A stretch of 64,000 nucleotides of DNA from Symbiodinium natans (taxonomy: Eukaryota > Sar > Dinophyceae > Suessiales > Symbiodiniaceae): NCBI GenBank assembly GCA_905221605.1, contig CAJNDS010000062.1, positions 62,001 to 126,000 on the forward strand, in the 5' to 3' direction. Below are positions 10,660 to 22,144 of the stretch, piece by piece (position 1 is the first letter of the stretch; every line of letters starts with the position of its first letter). The notes under the pieces were generated by a model. The model worked only from the letters and a program-made list of their open reading frames with translations. It ran no database searches and had not been told where the DNA came from. The position numbers and the translations under genes are program-made.

Positions 10660-11345
10660 AGGGTCGGGAAGTGTCCAAGTTCTACTTCATCGTGCACGGG
10701 CAGCAGGTGTGCCAAGGGGAGAGGTGGCATCAGTGAATATCTGAAGACAGAGTGTCGCGAGGATGAGGTGGTACGCGAGATTACCAATCCAGAGAGCAAG
10801 GTGCTCTTCTCCGTTGATCGATTTGGCAATATCATATTTGGCATATAGCTGACAATTGGCTGCGTGCTGCAGGCATCCTTGCAGAAGGATGACAAGCTTC
10901 GTCCAAATGCCGCTGCCAGCCCAGCATGATGTGAGGATGCATACTGAACGATATTGAACGCCTCTTGAAAGCTTGTGCATGCAATGTGATTCTCAAACGA
11001 CGCAGAGGCGGTTTCCCGCATCTTCGAGGAGAAGGAGCGAATAGCTGAAAAGAAGGCACAGGAGGCGCCAGCTGGCCTGAGCAGAGCTTCTTGTTTCTCT
11101 CACCCTCCTTTTTCTGTGCGAGTCAGGAAGCTGAGAAAGAGGCGGCTGATCCCGAGGCAGCTGCTGCTGTTGCGACCTCAGCAATCCTCTCCGACTCAGC
11201 GCATCCTCAAACGTCCTCTAATTTGTCTTCCAAGTTACTCTCCATTCCAAATTTCATTCAAATTCCGCCCTGAGATGTGCCAAGGCCAAAGCAGCGGCTG
11301 CTGAGGCCAAAGCCAAGGCACTGGAGTTGGAGGAGGCCTCGTGAT
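10660..11345 (+). CDS. Exons of an unrecognised protein with Ala/Lys/Glu coiled coil
   Basis: Exon-like pieces in order: GREVSKFYFIVHGQQ (about 10662-10707), SEYLKTECREDEVV then KVLFSVDRFGNIIFG (about 10730-10845), NDAEAVSRIFEEKER then KKAQ (to 11061), EAEKEAADPEAAAA (from 11127) and AKAAAAEAKAKALELEEA (about 11287-11340). The junction KKAQ|EAEKEA spans an intron with a GA donor and AG acceptor (11062-11126). The C-terminal part would form a highly charged helix. No family was recognised. Pieces may belong to one gene, but only the 11061/11127 junction is convincing. Confidence 0.45.
11062..11126 (+). other. Intron with GA-AG ends
   Basis: Exon ...GCACAG|GAGGCG, acceptor GTCAG|GAAGCT; 65 bp. 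The exon edges on both sides read CAG|GA, a short direct repeat across the intron. Confidence 0.6.
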
Positions 11346-12115
11346 GCCTTGGGGAAAGGGTGTGTGCGCCTCCGGCGCCCTGAGTCCCAGCAACCAAAGC
11401 AGAAAGATTTGATTTCGTTAGAAACTCCATCTCGAGAGCAAAGCTTTGCGTCAAGAAGTCACATCTCACACGGAACACGATGCACCAAGTGTGCAGGTGA
11501 TGACTGACAGCATTGCTTTCTAGCAGAACCTAGGCATATTCGCAGGTTTACAAGCACCATCGGAAGTAAGAGCATTGGTAGACGAACATTCTGTTGTTGT
11601 TCTGTTGGGAGGGAAAGGGAAGGGCGAGAGGGCAGAAAGCACCTGAATAGCTGTTCCTGTAAAGCTCAAGAAGCTTTGATATCAAGTTGACTGGGAACAG
11701 GCACATGCAACTTGCACCCCTCCCAGCGACCTTCATAAACGGCTGGCATTAAATGGTTGTTTTGGGGTCGCTTGTGTCTTCTCTTTGTTTCCTTGAGAAG
11801 CAGACAGCACACAAGCACCTACACTTACTTTGCACCCAGGGGACTGGATGTTGCCACTGCAGCATGTAGGGGCTGGTAATCTGACAGCAGTGAACGTCGT
11901 CAAATGAGATTGTGTTTTTACGCAGCTTCTTCGGTTTTCGAGTTTTGTTGAACACTTCTGTGCAGAAAGGCGTGTTGCAGGGTGGCGGATTTTGCGTAGC
12001 ACCGGCAGGCCCGACAAAGGCGAAAGACGAATGAGCGCAGGGACCTCAGAGCTGGTGTTTGGCATGCACGCTTGCCTCGCAACTCTGTGCTGACCTCAGC
12101 ATTTGACGGGACGGT
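11346..12115. other. No supported gene
   Basis: Short frames on both strands without motifs; the minus-strand frame at 11733-12065 has no recognised family. Confidence 0.4.
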
Positions 12116-12271
12116 TTGCAGGCCATAGAGTCAGACGCCAGTCAGCAAAAGCCGTTTCGGCTTGAAGCTTCTGTTACACTTCTTTTGAGCAAAGCTTTTT
12201 TCGTTTACGGCTTCTGCTGGAAGAGAGTAGGGTGTCAGGTGCGTGTCAGAGTCGGTGGCGATAGCAGATGC

Positions 12272-14001
12272 ATGGCGCAGTGTGCCGACCCGCCTCAATA
12301 CGTTTTGGGCAACTTCAAGGACCATTATTGCCATTATTGCCATTATTGTCATTATTGCCATTATTGTCATTATTGTCATTATTGTCATTATTGTCATTAT
12401 TGTCATTATTGTCATTATTGTCATTATTGTCATTATTGTCATTATTGTCATTATTGTCATTATTGTCATTATTGTCATTATTGTCATTATTGTCATTATT
12501 GAGATGCAGTGCAAGCCAACAGTTCTGGTCGTTGCACGTGGCAGGACTACTATGGGATCCGCAATCCAGGAGGGCAAGACCCCCGTCTCCCGTGGCTCAG
12601 TGAGACGATTGACTGGCAAGGCAAGGCCTCCTAAGAGCATCTAAGAGCACTCGGCCTGCAGAGCAGATGCTCCAGGAAAGCGCGTGCTTGACTTGGGCTG
12701 CAACTCCGGCCAGATCACATGGTCTGTAGCAGCCCAAGGTGCGAAGCTTGTCTTAGGCGTGCCTTGTTGGCATTGTGGTGTGAAATTGCTACAGGTGCAT
12801 CGGGTTTTGGGCTGAACTGATGCCCCCTTCGCAATAACCTGATGTCAGGTCGACATCGATGCATCTCTAGTCATGGAGGCGAGGCACACGACGTCATCAC
12901 AGATTTCGGTGGCTGGGAGGCGGGTGAGTGGTCTCTTCTTTGGATTATCCTACGCCGATCCTAATCGCATAATCAGTCTCCTTGGTTTACGGTGGTGCAG
13001 GGTGCGATTCATCTGCCGAGATCTTCTTCGTCTGAAGCTGCGACGGAAATATGATGTCGTCTTGCTGCTGAGTACTTCCAAATGGGTGCATCTACAGCTT
13101 CTTGGGTTCAATAGCTGCATGTTGATTCACTCAACAAATCCACGCAACAAGAGCACAACCTGCAACGGGCTTTCTCCCTTTGCGCGAGGCACGGAGACGA
13201 GGGCCTGAAGCAAGTCTTCCGTCGCTGCAGGAGGTGGCTCCATCCAGGAGGCGTGCTGGTCCTCGAGCCACAGCCGTGGAAAGCGTACAAGAAGGCGAGG
13301 CTGTTTTGACAGCAACTGCGCGTAGAGCCAGTCACATGATCCGGACGACATGTTCCGACCCTGAGGTGGCTGATGCGCATGCGGACATTGAGCAGACTTG
13401 GCGTGAGATCCGATTGAGACCAGGCGACTTCGTCGACTTCTTGACACAGGTCCATACCAGACCCGGACAGAACCAGAGTATCTATCGTTGCTTGAAGGTT
13501 TTGTGGTTTCTTGCTTGTGAAGCTTTTTGTTGTTTGTGCAAAATACCACCCAACGGTGCTTTTGGCTCCCAAAGCTGTTTGCGGCTGAGCCTTGCTCCTC
13601 CAGTCCATCACCCTGAGGGCAGAAAGCAGCTACTGGCAACCCTAGTACCTCTGGCTGCTCGAAAGCTGAAGCCGAAACCTGTGAAAGTTAGACAGAGCAA
13701 CTCCCACTACGAATCCCCAGCAAGAGCTGCCACTGGCAAACTCTGCGCAGCCCTCAAAGAAGCAAGCGGTCTTCCTGATTATGATTTTCGCCACTCCCCG
13801 AAACCATAGCACGCCCTCTTCTTTTGCGAATTTGTTGGGTGATGCGAAGCGTGCCAGGTGCTTGGATTTGACCGAGCCTATAGGTGGGCTTCCGTCCACC
13901 ACACGCAGGAGTCCTTCCAAAGAATGTTGTACTTTTTATGGCGCCTTCCTCAGACTTTTCACCACGGTGAGCAGGCACAGAAATTAGTGGTTGGTGGCTG
14001 A
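12272..14001 (+). CDS. Bin3-type RNA 5'-phosphate methyltransferase (MePCE/BCDIN3D family)
   Basis: SAM-dependent enzyme whose family methylates the 5' phosphate of small RNAs (7SK snRNA by MePCE, tRNA-His and others by BCDIN3D). Exons in order: MAQCADPPQYVLGNFK (proposed start 12272), intron 12320-12544, DYYGIRNPGGQDPRLP and ETIDWQGK, RVLDLGCNSGQITW (SAM motif I), VDIDASLV (motif II), FICRDLLRLKLRRKYDVVLL, STSKWVHL (the family's S-x-T-K-W-x-H-L signature), GDEGLKQVFRRC, GGVLVLEPQPWKAY, REIRLRPGDFVDFL, and LGFDRAYRW with ESFQRMLYFLWR. This order matches the whole Bin3 domain. Read through, the last frame stops at 13999-14001, but a GT site (cacg|gtgagc near 13965) could end the exon earlier. 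Upstream exons cannot be excluded. The substrate RNA cannot be told from sequence. Confidence 0.88.
12320..12544 (+). other. GA-AG intron of the Bin3 gene
   Basis: 225 bp. The exon ends AACTTCAAG|GACCAT and resumes GTGGCAG|GACTAC; joined codons read GNFK|DYYG, matching the GN-x-x-x-YY signature at the start of Bin3 domains. AG|GAC is present at both edges. Confidence 0.8.
12324..12500. repeat. TTATTGTCA 9-bp tandem array inside the Bin3 intron
   Basis: About 19-20 units of CATTATTGT/CATTATTGC. Because the unit is 9 bp, all frames stay open through the array (His-Tyr-Cys, Ile-Val-Ile and Leu-Leu-Ser on +), producing false ORFs on both strands. It fills about 80 percent of the intron. Confidence 0.97.
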
Positions 14002-14400
14002 TGGCGGATCCCGAGGAAGCCCGCAAGGCCGTTCGCAAACACCTGCCGTGGCCTCGTGTCCCGGCAAGAACGGGTTTCACACGGACCGCATTCTCTCTGA
14101 GGCAATTGCAGGTGTCCAGGCAGGTGCCGGCGCCTGCACAAGTGGAGGCCGGCACTTCCGTCCATTGCCACAGCACACGCCGTGCTTGAAGCCAAGAAAA
14201 GTGGCGCAGGCACCTGGCCGTGGGCGCTGGCAGACGGGGCAAAAAAGGGGCAAAAATGTGGGGACACTGCGGTCACAGACGGTAGCAGATTGTCCACCTC
14301 GCGCGACTTCTGTTTCTGCATCTGAGGCTACACTTCCAATGAGGTCGGCGCATCCTTCACCTCCACCGCTGCCCCTCTGAAGTCCTGGCCTCGTGTTTTT
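14001..14400 (+). CDS. Possible 5' exon of a downstream gene (uncertain)
   Basis: A frame from ATG 14001 reads MADPEEARKAVRKHLPWPRV. It looks like a protein start and its ATG overlaps the likely stop of the Bin3 gene. No family match. It could be the 5' end of the PPIL2-type gene or of another transcript; nothing joins it firmly. Confidence 0.2.
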
Positions 14401-14454
14401 GAGCGCCGCGCGTTTGCAGGTTGTGTGTTTTTTTTTCAGATTGTTTTTAAAGTT

Positions 14455-14775
14455 TTTCGTGTTTTAGGGTTTCTAGGGCGTTTAGGGTTTTAGGTTTTCG
14501 GTTTTTTAGGTTTAGGCTGTTTAGGGTTTAGGGTTGTTAAGGCTTAGGGCTTTTTCGGCTTAGGCTGCTTAGGTGCTTTAGAGATTTGACGGTTTCTAGG
14601 CTTCTGGGCTTTTAGGGCTTGTAGGGCTTCTTAGGACGTTTACAGTTCTTAGGGTGCAGGGATTTTAGGGTTTAGGGTTTTCAGGTTTAGGGTTTAGGGC
14701 TTTATGTGTTGTAGGGTTTCAGGGTTTCGGTTTTTTCGAGTTTCCAGGCTTTAGGGTTTAGAGTTGGCCCCAGCC
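14455..14775. repeat. Degenerate TTTAGGG block
   Basis: Repeated TTTAGGG and TTAGGCTG/TTTTAGGTTT variants, all G-rich on +, between the Bin3 and PPIL2-type genes. Confidence 0.8.
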
Positions 14776-15104
14776 GAACCTCTTCGAGATGCCAATCTTA
14801 GCCAAGCTGTGCCTGTACACCTTAGGCCCCACCCGAAACCCTTCTAGATGCCAAGCGCTGCCCTCGAAAAGTTTCCCCGACACTTGTCGACTCGCCGCTT
14901 CGTGTTTTCTGACTCAGGGGTCATTTTCTTACTCGCCGCGGGCATTTTCCGACTTGTTGTTTCTGACTCGGTCCCCACCCAATTGTGTGTTTCTAGTTTC
15001 GAACGATTTGACGAAGTGTTTCCGCTCGGCTCGCATCCGTTGCTTTGGCTCTGCCCATCTTCGGATGTCTCTAACTTATTGACGAAGCTTGCATAAGCGT
15101 TCAG

Positions 15105-18100
15105 GTCCAACAACGAGCTGCGCAAGCTCACCGAAGAGGAGGAGTTGCAGGACAGGGACCTTTACAGGTGCAGGCCTTGTGGTGCCAAATTTGTACTAAG
15201 CAGTTTGATGGAGCTGTAGGGATCATCTGTGGCAGGGCATTTCAAGCGCTCAAGGGATCTTTTGGGATTCTCTGTGGGATTTTACGCGCATCTGCAAGCG
15301 ACATGAAAATCGACGAACCTGATTGAGTCACGCCAGAGTCAACATCCATCATCGAGGGTCAGGAGTAGATTAGACGGACAGACCCGACACATGAGCAGCA
15401 ATAATCTTGTTTTCATTGCAGATGTGTAACAAACCTGAAAAATGCAATGTTTACCATCATTCATCCTATTTTGTCGACGAAGTGGAAAATAGGGACATCA
15501 CAGCACTTTTGCAGTCCGCCGATCTGAAAGTGCTATGCTGCTATACAGTCTGAAGTTCAGCACTTCTGACTCCAAGCCATCAATCCTTTCAGATTGAGCC
15601 CCATTCCTCTCAGCAGTGTTGGCACATTCTTTCTGCGCAGATACAGTGTTTGTGGATGTTCACTCGTTCACGCCAGGACATCTACGATCAGGCAACTTGG
15701 TGGTCGCTAGTCTGCAGCTTGCATGGCAAAGCTGTCCAGGTCCGCAAGAAGAAGCGGAAGGGCTATGTGGTTGCGGCTCTGTTTTCGAGCTGAACGAGAG
15801 AACATGAGAGTTGCGAAGAAATGGTTGCTGGTGCCAGGTGAGAATGGTCACTTCGCATGGTTGTCTCAACCTGGAGTTGCACTGCGACATCGTGTGCAAC
15901 TCAGTACTCGGCTGATCAAGGTGATTTGACGCAGCAGAAGGAGGGCGAGACAAGCGAGAAAAGGGGGCAGAGAGGAGAGAGGGGAGCGAGTAATGGATGC
16001 CAGGGTGTCCCTTGCGTACAAGGACATGGAGAGAAACCTAAGTTCTGACATGGCTGTATTCAGCTTTGCTTCCTGCTGGGCAGTATGGACAATCAGCTGG
16101 GCACAAAGTTCATCCCTTTGGCAAGTTGCCGGCGTCATGCATCCCAGGCCCCACGAACCTCAGACAACTTCTTGCGTCTCTGCGAGAAGAGCTACTATGA
16201 CAACACGGCGGGAGTTGTGAATCTCAGTGCTTTCCTCTCATCCGCAGCAATGCCGTGACGCTTGCTTATGCAGATTTTCCATCGGCTCATCCGCAACTTC
16301 ATGCTGCAGGTGCGTGCCGGTGTGTCAGTGTGGGTGAGTGTGAGTGAAATCTTGTCACATGGCAGGGGGGTGATCCCACTGGCACGGGCCGCGGCGGTGA
16401 GAGCGGCTTCGAAGGCTTTCGGTTTTTTTCATGTCTTTTGGTATTTTCGTTCTGAAAAAATAAGCTTCGTGGTCGGTCACGGCGCCGTGTAGGCCTTGTT
16501 GCGAACCAGGGAGCCATGTACAAGTCACCTAACAAACCAGTCTGGCAGATTAGTGGCAGATCCCTGCAGGCCTGTCGACATCATGCGAAAACACCGCCCG
16601 GGCTATCCGGCACTAGCCATATCCTACTCTACGTTTTTCTATCCCAACCCAGGCCGACCAATCCCGGCATGTGCTGCTCTACTCCCCCTTCTCTCAGATA
16701 CGACAAGAAGGTCACGAACACCAACGAGAACTCAGCATAACCAGCGATGATCAACAATGCTGTCGCTAGCAAGCTGCAGGACGCAGCCGGCAAAAGGAAC
16801 GATCCCCGCACATACGTCCATAAACCCACGGACCATGAGGCTCCGGAAGACAACAAAACACACCATGAAAGCACAATGAAAGCACAATGAACGCACAATG
16901 AACGCACAGTGAAAGCGCAACGAAAGCGCAATGAAAGCACAGTGAGCACAAGACCACCGCCTTGGTAATGCCTTGGTTGTACAAGAAGGTTTGAAGCACG
17001 AGCGAGAGCGGAGGGGATTCAGAAACACCGGCCGAAATCAGAAGAAACAAGTTGAAGAACAATGAAAGCAAATTCAGAATGGACACCTTGGGCAGTCGGG
17101 CATCTCAGAGTTCGGTCAGATTGGTTTCAGATTGGTGCGAGGCGGCAAGCCCTTCAAAGACGAGTTTGACTCTCGCCTGGTCCATCAGGGACCTGGGGCT
17201 TCTCGACCGCAGTCCAAGAAGCATGGGAGGCATTCTGAGGCATTCTGTCAAGTTGACAGCCGACAACCCGCAGCTTCATGAAACCAAGATTCTTAGTATG
17301 GCCAACAATGGGAAGAACACGAACAGGACGCTTTCAGGCCTCCCGGTCTATTGTGGGACATTTGGGGTCCCCTGCTCTGCAGGAGTCAGTTTTTCGTCTC
17401 CCTCAAGTCCTGCGAACACCTCAACAACAAGCATTCCGTGTCAACGCCTGAGTTTCTTGCGATTTGGCCCAACAGCCTTCAATCTGGCTGGGACACACGA
17501 CGATACCTCTGCTTCAGGTTTGGCCGAGTGGTGGGAGGTCTGAAGCTTTTGCCTGCACCTCGAGTCACGGGATGTCACGGGGGGTGATTGGATTCCTTCA
17601 AGTGGCTTTCAAATGGAAGCCTCCCAGGGAAGTCTTCAACAACTGGGAGACTGATCCAAAGGACAAACCGGTGAAAGAGATCCAGCTCGTTCGAATGGAG
17701 GCTTGCCATGCCACTGGTTTTCTTGGAGCGGGATTGGTCCGTCAGATTGAACCTCCCATACAGGTCTTCAAGAATCCCTTCAAGGAAACAATCGAGGAAA
17801 TGAACAAGCCAAAGGTTGAAAAGGCCGGGAGGTACCACGGATGCTTCTTTCTGATTTTGGTGTTGTAACCGGCTACAATTTAGTCGCCGGATGTGTGTCA
17901 GGTGGTTGACCCCGTGGCCACATGGTTCAGTTGCTGTCTCAGATGTCCGAGTGTGTTGATGATGCCGAGACAGTCTCGGATAGTGGTCTGAACTCTGATT
18001 TCTTAAATCTTGCGGGCACATGTGGGCACCAACCCTGGCGCATGCTCCTGAGTGCAGAACACGTTGGTTGCTTGCTCAGGCAACAGAAGGGATCCGATGC

Positions 18101-18906
18101 AAGGGCACAAGAATCGCAACTCCACCCAGGCACCCACTGTTTAACAGATGCTGCAGGGAGGCATATTGTGACCTCCCCGGCTACACAGGTGGGCAAGTAT
18201 TTGGAGGAGGACCTCCTACCTGGCCAGAAAAGACCGAAGGACGCCGTCGTCGCTACGTTCAAAGGTTTCCTCGTGCATAGGCATAGAATATGATGGGCTG
18301 GGACGTACACTCGCTGTATCTCGCCTACCCGGGCTGAAAGGATCACATTCCACAGCCACAGGATGCCGCAGGCTTCAGGTTGAACAACCTCCAGATGCCA
18401 TACACTGTCGAAATGCATGTCGCCACGTGCGCACTGCAGAGCAACGATGCAAGCGGATGGCATACTTGCGACGTCAAAGACAAGACGAATGGCTTCTCAG
18501 TGTTCCGGGCAACTGGAGTTGAAGGCGGTGAAGGCCCGACTCGCTGGGACCAAGTGGCATGAAACTGCACGTTACCCTCCTACAACCCCATGCGTGCTAG
18601 AACTCTCAGAGTGATGGGCGGCTCATCTCAAAGCCGTGATTGTTCGTGAATCCTATACTGCTTGTTGCGGGACATGCATTTTGCAGAAATCACACAACAA
18701 AGTTTATGCAGTAAGCTGGGTGGCAAACTGCTCTGTGAAAGGAGATGCCATCGGAAGAGTTGGAGTACGCGAACATTGCCCAGAAGCAGCCAGCTTATCA
18801 TGACTATGGTCTTGAGGATCCAAGATGCAAGTTCATCTCTGTTGGCACTGTGTCCATCTATAGGTCCAAGAAGGCCCGGACAGACTTCGACTTCTCGTCG
18901 TGGTGA
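15105..18906 (+). CDS. PPIL2: PPIL2-type cyclophilin (spliceosome-associated), multi-exon
   Basis: Cyclophilin of the PPIL2/CYP65 group, nuclear proteins that join a U-box to a cyclophilin domain and associate with the spliceosome. Exons: 15740-15769 VRKKKRKGYV; 15838-about 15903 VRMVTSHGCLNLELHCDIV; 16164-16207 NFLRLCEKSYYDNT; 16274-16309 IFHRLIRNFMLQ; 16366-16414 GGDPTGTGRGGES; 17142-17197 GKPFKDEFDSRLVHQGPG; 17289-17326 ILSMANNGKNTN; 17383-17439 SQFFVSLKSCEHLNNKHS; about 17518-17542 FGRVVGGL; to 17700 NWETDPKDKPVKEIQLV; 17764-about 17830 VFKNPFKETIEEMN; from 18189 VGKYLEEDLLPGQKRP; 18864-18906 SKKARTDFDFSSW then stop. The KKKGYV lead-in, VVGGL and the DFSSW end are specific to PPIL2. A possible exon ELRKLTEEEELQDRDLY (15105-15169) and one near 18750-18840 (MPSEELEYANIAQKQP) may belong. 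I did not find the U-box. Confidence 0.9.
16863..16945. repeat. 11-bp tandem repeat in a PPIL2 intron
   Basis: About eight units of AATGAAAGCAC and variants (AATGAACGCAC, AACGAAAGCGC) inside the 727-bp intron 16415-17141. Apparent Cys/His/Phe-rich minus-strand frames are artefacts of this repeat. Confidence 0.9.
17327..17382 (+). other. GA-AG intron of the PPIL2-type gene
   Basis: 56 bp. Exon ...ACGAACAG|GACGCT and CTCTGCAG|GAGTCA. Joined codons give GKNTNR|SQFF, matching the conserved cyclophilin core, so this junction is well constrained by protein sequence. Confidence 0.9.
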
Positions 18907-20938
18907 TGTGAATCAGGTTTCACCTTCTTAACGGGCTTGTCTTGATGATCTATCATCTTAGCAGGGGTCTATTATTGGAATTAGGGATGTGTGGGGTCAT
19001 CGAAGACTGTAGCATGCTGAGTGCAGTCGTGTTCTCAGTACTACAGTTCGATGCTGACCGCGCAAAAAAGCGCCAACCTCGCATGTTAAGCTGTCAGGGT
19101 TTGGTGATGTTTGGTGTAGGGTGAGAGCCAGAAGATGCTGGAAGATACTTCAAGATGCTGCAAGCTTCAGACTCCGGCATGTTGGAGTTGTCATGCACGG
19201 TGCGAAGGCGAGCCAGGGATGGCTAATAGACTACAGATGTTCGAAACGAGAATCCAAGGAGAGTCAGCGCTCCTAGCACTTGGATCCTTATGCGGCAGGG
19301 GGGTGCCGATGAGGGCCTACATCACATGGGCTGAGAGACTAAGCTTTCAATGACCTCTAGTCCTTTCATGTCTTTGCCGCAGCAGTATTTAGCTGAGAAC
19401 CCTTCCCATAAGTTCTTTGAGTTGCAAGTAGGATCGTATGCAAATCCCCTCGAGAGACAGCCCGGGTGTGGAGAGCTACCGCACTGAGCCCCAAACCATG
19501 TACAGACCACCACCCCGCTTTTAACTTCTGCTTGCATCGCAATCCGGGCATATCCGGGCTGGTGGCATGGGGTCATCGACCTCCTCTGAGTCGAGAGGGT
19601 GCCGCCCAGAGCTGATCATGACGTGAAGTTTCAGTTGTGTGTGTGCATTGGTTTCAGGCAGTATGCGGCAATGTCCAAGCAGTGACTTGTCTGCAGCAGC
19701 GCTGCCACATGTCATCACATGTGCCTCCAAGTCAGAAGTCGAAGGAGCAGGTGTCTCTCAACTTGAACCCCATCAAGATTCTTCCAAGGTCCACCTCAAG
19801 TGTGGTCTGGCAGCCCACGGACCCATCGAAGAGCATGGCGCAGCTAGAGGGGAGTCTGTCGCTCCACGCGCTGCTGGTGTGGGCCAGCGGCCTGGAGTGC
19901 CTGGAGTCTCCGTCTATGCTCCCGTCACTGCTGGGAAGTACCGCCCCGCAACTCGACACGACACAAGCGTGTGTTTCTCTCTGTATTTCTCCTTTGAGGT
20001 TGGCATCCCGATCTGTATGGTGGTGCAGGCGAGGGCTGTCGTGTTTGAGCCCTTCTTGTGCACGGTATGGGATGGCGTAGCATGTTACAACATGTTGTCA
20101 GAACTTCATCCCCGTGCTGCGGCCAACCTGCGAAAGCGGCTTTAGCAATTGCCCAAAGCTCGGCGATCACGTGAATTGTGGTGGCTTCAGTGATTCTGAT
20201 AGTCACTGATAGTCGACCTTATTGCATACTCCGCGCAGGGTCGTTTCTACTGCTGGTCCTGGTGGAGGCTCATCACATCTATGCAGAGAGGTGTCGGCCT
20301 CAGATGGCCGCAGCATTCCGCAGCATCTCACCAGACCGGAGCAGTGCTTTGCAGCAGTCCATCGCAGCACTATTGCAGCTGGTGGTAGCCGAGAGAAGCA
20401 TGTTTGAGATTCAATGATGCCAATCCAAGTGCCTTGGAGGAGGGCTTGGGCCGCCCTTCGGGAACTGATCACTCCGCCGGAGCTGTCTATCATGAGGACT
20501 GGACCGGACATGATGACCTCAAGTGAACACCTGTAGCTGTTGGCACCCGTTGCTCTCTTTTCACGCGAGGCAGCTTGGAATCCTTCGGACGCGCTTTCGC
20601 GGCGTTGTCTTAGGCCGCTGGTCTCTTTGCACCGAGCCATAGCCATCATCATCATCGAATCATTATCATTATCATCATCACTCCACATTTGGCGCAGGAA
20701 TCTTGGAGGATGTTGACCTGTACATGGTGCAATCCCCGGTGGCAGTGCTTGTGAACTTGCTACTGTGGGTCAGCCGGTGATTGACTGACAAAACAGGATC
20801 TTGCCTTCCCTTTTATTGCCCGCCTGCCTGCCATGATTGGCGCTTCATGGGCGGGACACACCAGCTTGGGAACTCTGGCCAGTCGCCTGCGACCACGGCC
20901 CCATCACGGAGCGCTGGGCCGAAGCTTGGGAACAGGCC

Positions 20939-20995
20939 ACGGGGTTCGAAGCACTGGGTTCGAAACGCTGTTGCACACTGGGTTCGAAGCACATC
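20939..20995. repeat. Three copies of GGGTTCGAA-type word
   Basis: GGGGTTCGAAGCACTG, TGGGTTCGAAACGC and TGGGTTCGAAGCAC within 57 bp. The GTTCGAA core recalls tRNA/SINE B-box sequence, but no tRNA fold or A-box is present. Confidence 0.5.
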
Positions 20996-21335
20996 CTGCG
21001 GTGCTTCCTTCGCCGTACTTCGCTCTGCACCGGGCAGGTCCCCATCGCGGGACCCCTGGTGGCAAAAGTTGTACTCCGAGTCAGGCCAGGATGTTGATGG
21101 CATGACGGTGCTTTGTTGTCGAAGCTGTAGGGAAGGATTGCCAAGACCGACCAATCGCGTGGTCGCCCCATCAGGCTTTCGGCTGCTCAAGGCACTCGGA
21201 TTCTAGGACACATGCACATGCTCTTCTTATGTAGATCCTACGAGTAAAGACCTCAAACAGCACAGGCTTGTTGCCAGCCCTCGGTGTGGGGTTGTTCGGT
21301 TTAAAATCAACCATGCTCCTGGCTCACCCTCAAAA

Positions 21336-21770
21336 CAGCCAGCAGAGAGTCCTGCCGAGTATCTTTGGATTGCCCAATCGCAGAGAAGCCCGCGAAGAAG
21401 CCCGCAGAGAAGCCCGCACAGAAGCCCGACAAGTATCCTTCAAGTGCCAACCCCAAAGAAGGCCGCGGAGGATGCCGCCTACAGAAAAGAAGCCCGCAGA
21501 GAGTCCCGTCGAGTATCCCTCGACAAAAAACCTGCAGGGCGCCCCGCCGTGTATCCCCAGAGTGCTCACCCGCAGAGCGCCCACCCGGAGATAGGCCTGC
21601 AGAGAGTCCCGACGAGTGTCCTCGGAGTGCCCATACGCAGAGAGGCCGCAGAAAGTCCCGACGAACAAGCCCCGCCGAGTCTGGGCACTCCACCCCCAAA
21701 GACCAGAGAAGACGGCAAAAAGTGCCGCCCAGTATATCCTGGAGTGCCCACCTTCGGAGAAGTCCGCGTT
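21336..21770. repeat. Imperfect tandem repeat with CGCAGAGAGTCCCGACGAGT-type unit
   Basis: Recurring words CCGCAGAGA(A/G), AGTCCCG(A/T)CGAGT and GAGTGCCCA at roughly 55-65 bp spacing. One + frame gives Lys-Pro-Ala-Glu repeats (EKPAKKPAEKPAQKPDKYPS) that decay downstream. It may be a diverged protein-repeat exon or a non-coding minisatellite; frame changes between units favour the latter. Confidence 0.55.
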
Positions 21771-22144
21771 ATAAATGCCGTTATATGCCGTTGAATCAGC
21801 GCCAATCAAGCTTACAGAATTCAAATGAATCACAAGTGATATTTGTGTATTATATATTATAATTATTGTTTCATCAGGTATAGGATCTGTTGAGATCCAA
21901 AAAAGCAATGTATTATTGCTAAACGAATAAAGCCTGTCACAAATCAATTTCGTGTGCGTGTCAGCCAGCAAAATTTTTTTGTCGTAATGCTTGCAATATC
22001 ATCTAATTAGAGTAATAAAGAGTCCCTTGACAGAAGCTTTCGGCGAAGTGTAGGGTGGGGACGTTCGAAGTATATGTATTTCCAAGTGCACGCAGCATCA
22101 GAACACACCTTCCGCAGAAGTTTTCTGTCTACACTGTTTGCACC

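Larger units (their letters stand above)
18907..22140. other. Unassigned region with exon-like fragments
   Basis: Coding-looking but unrecognised pieces on +: GVSVYAPVTAGKYRPATRHD (about 19903-19965), SPDRSSALQQSIAALLQLVV (about 20329-20390), GILEDVDLYMVQSPVAVL (about 20697-20750) and WELWPVACDHGPITERWAEA (about 20868-20925). Two frames often compete in the same stretch, so no gene model is proposed. A short ATC/ATT repeat lies near 20643-20680, and 21840-22030 is AT-rich without features. Confidence 0.3.

Noticed and set aside
12116-12644. Several 110-170 codon frames on both strands with His-Tyr-Cys, Ile-Val or Thr-Ile-Met repeats
   Set aside because: They read through the 9-bp array in the Bin3 intron; the family alignment places exon edges at 12319 and 12545.
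20939-20995. tRNA genes from the GGTTCGAA words
   Set aside because: No acceptor stem, D-arm or A-box; the words are a short direct repeat.
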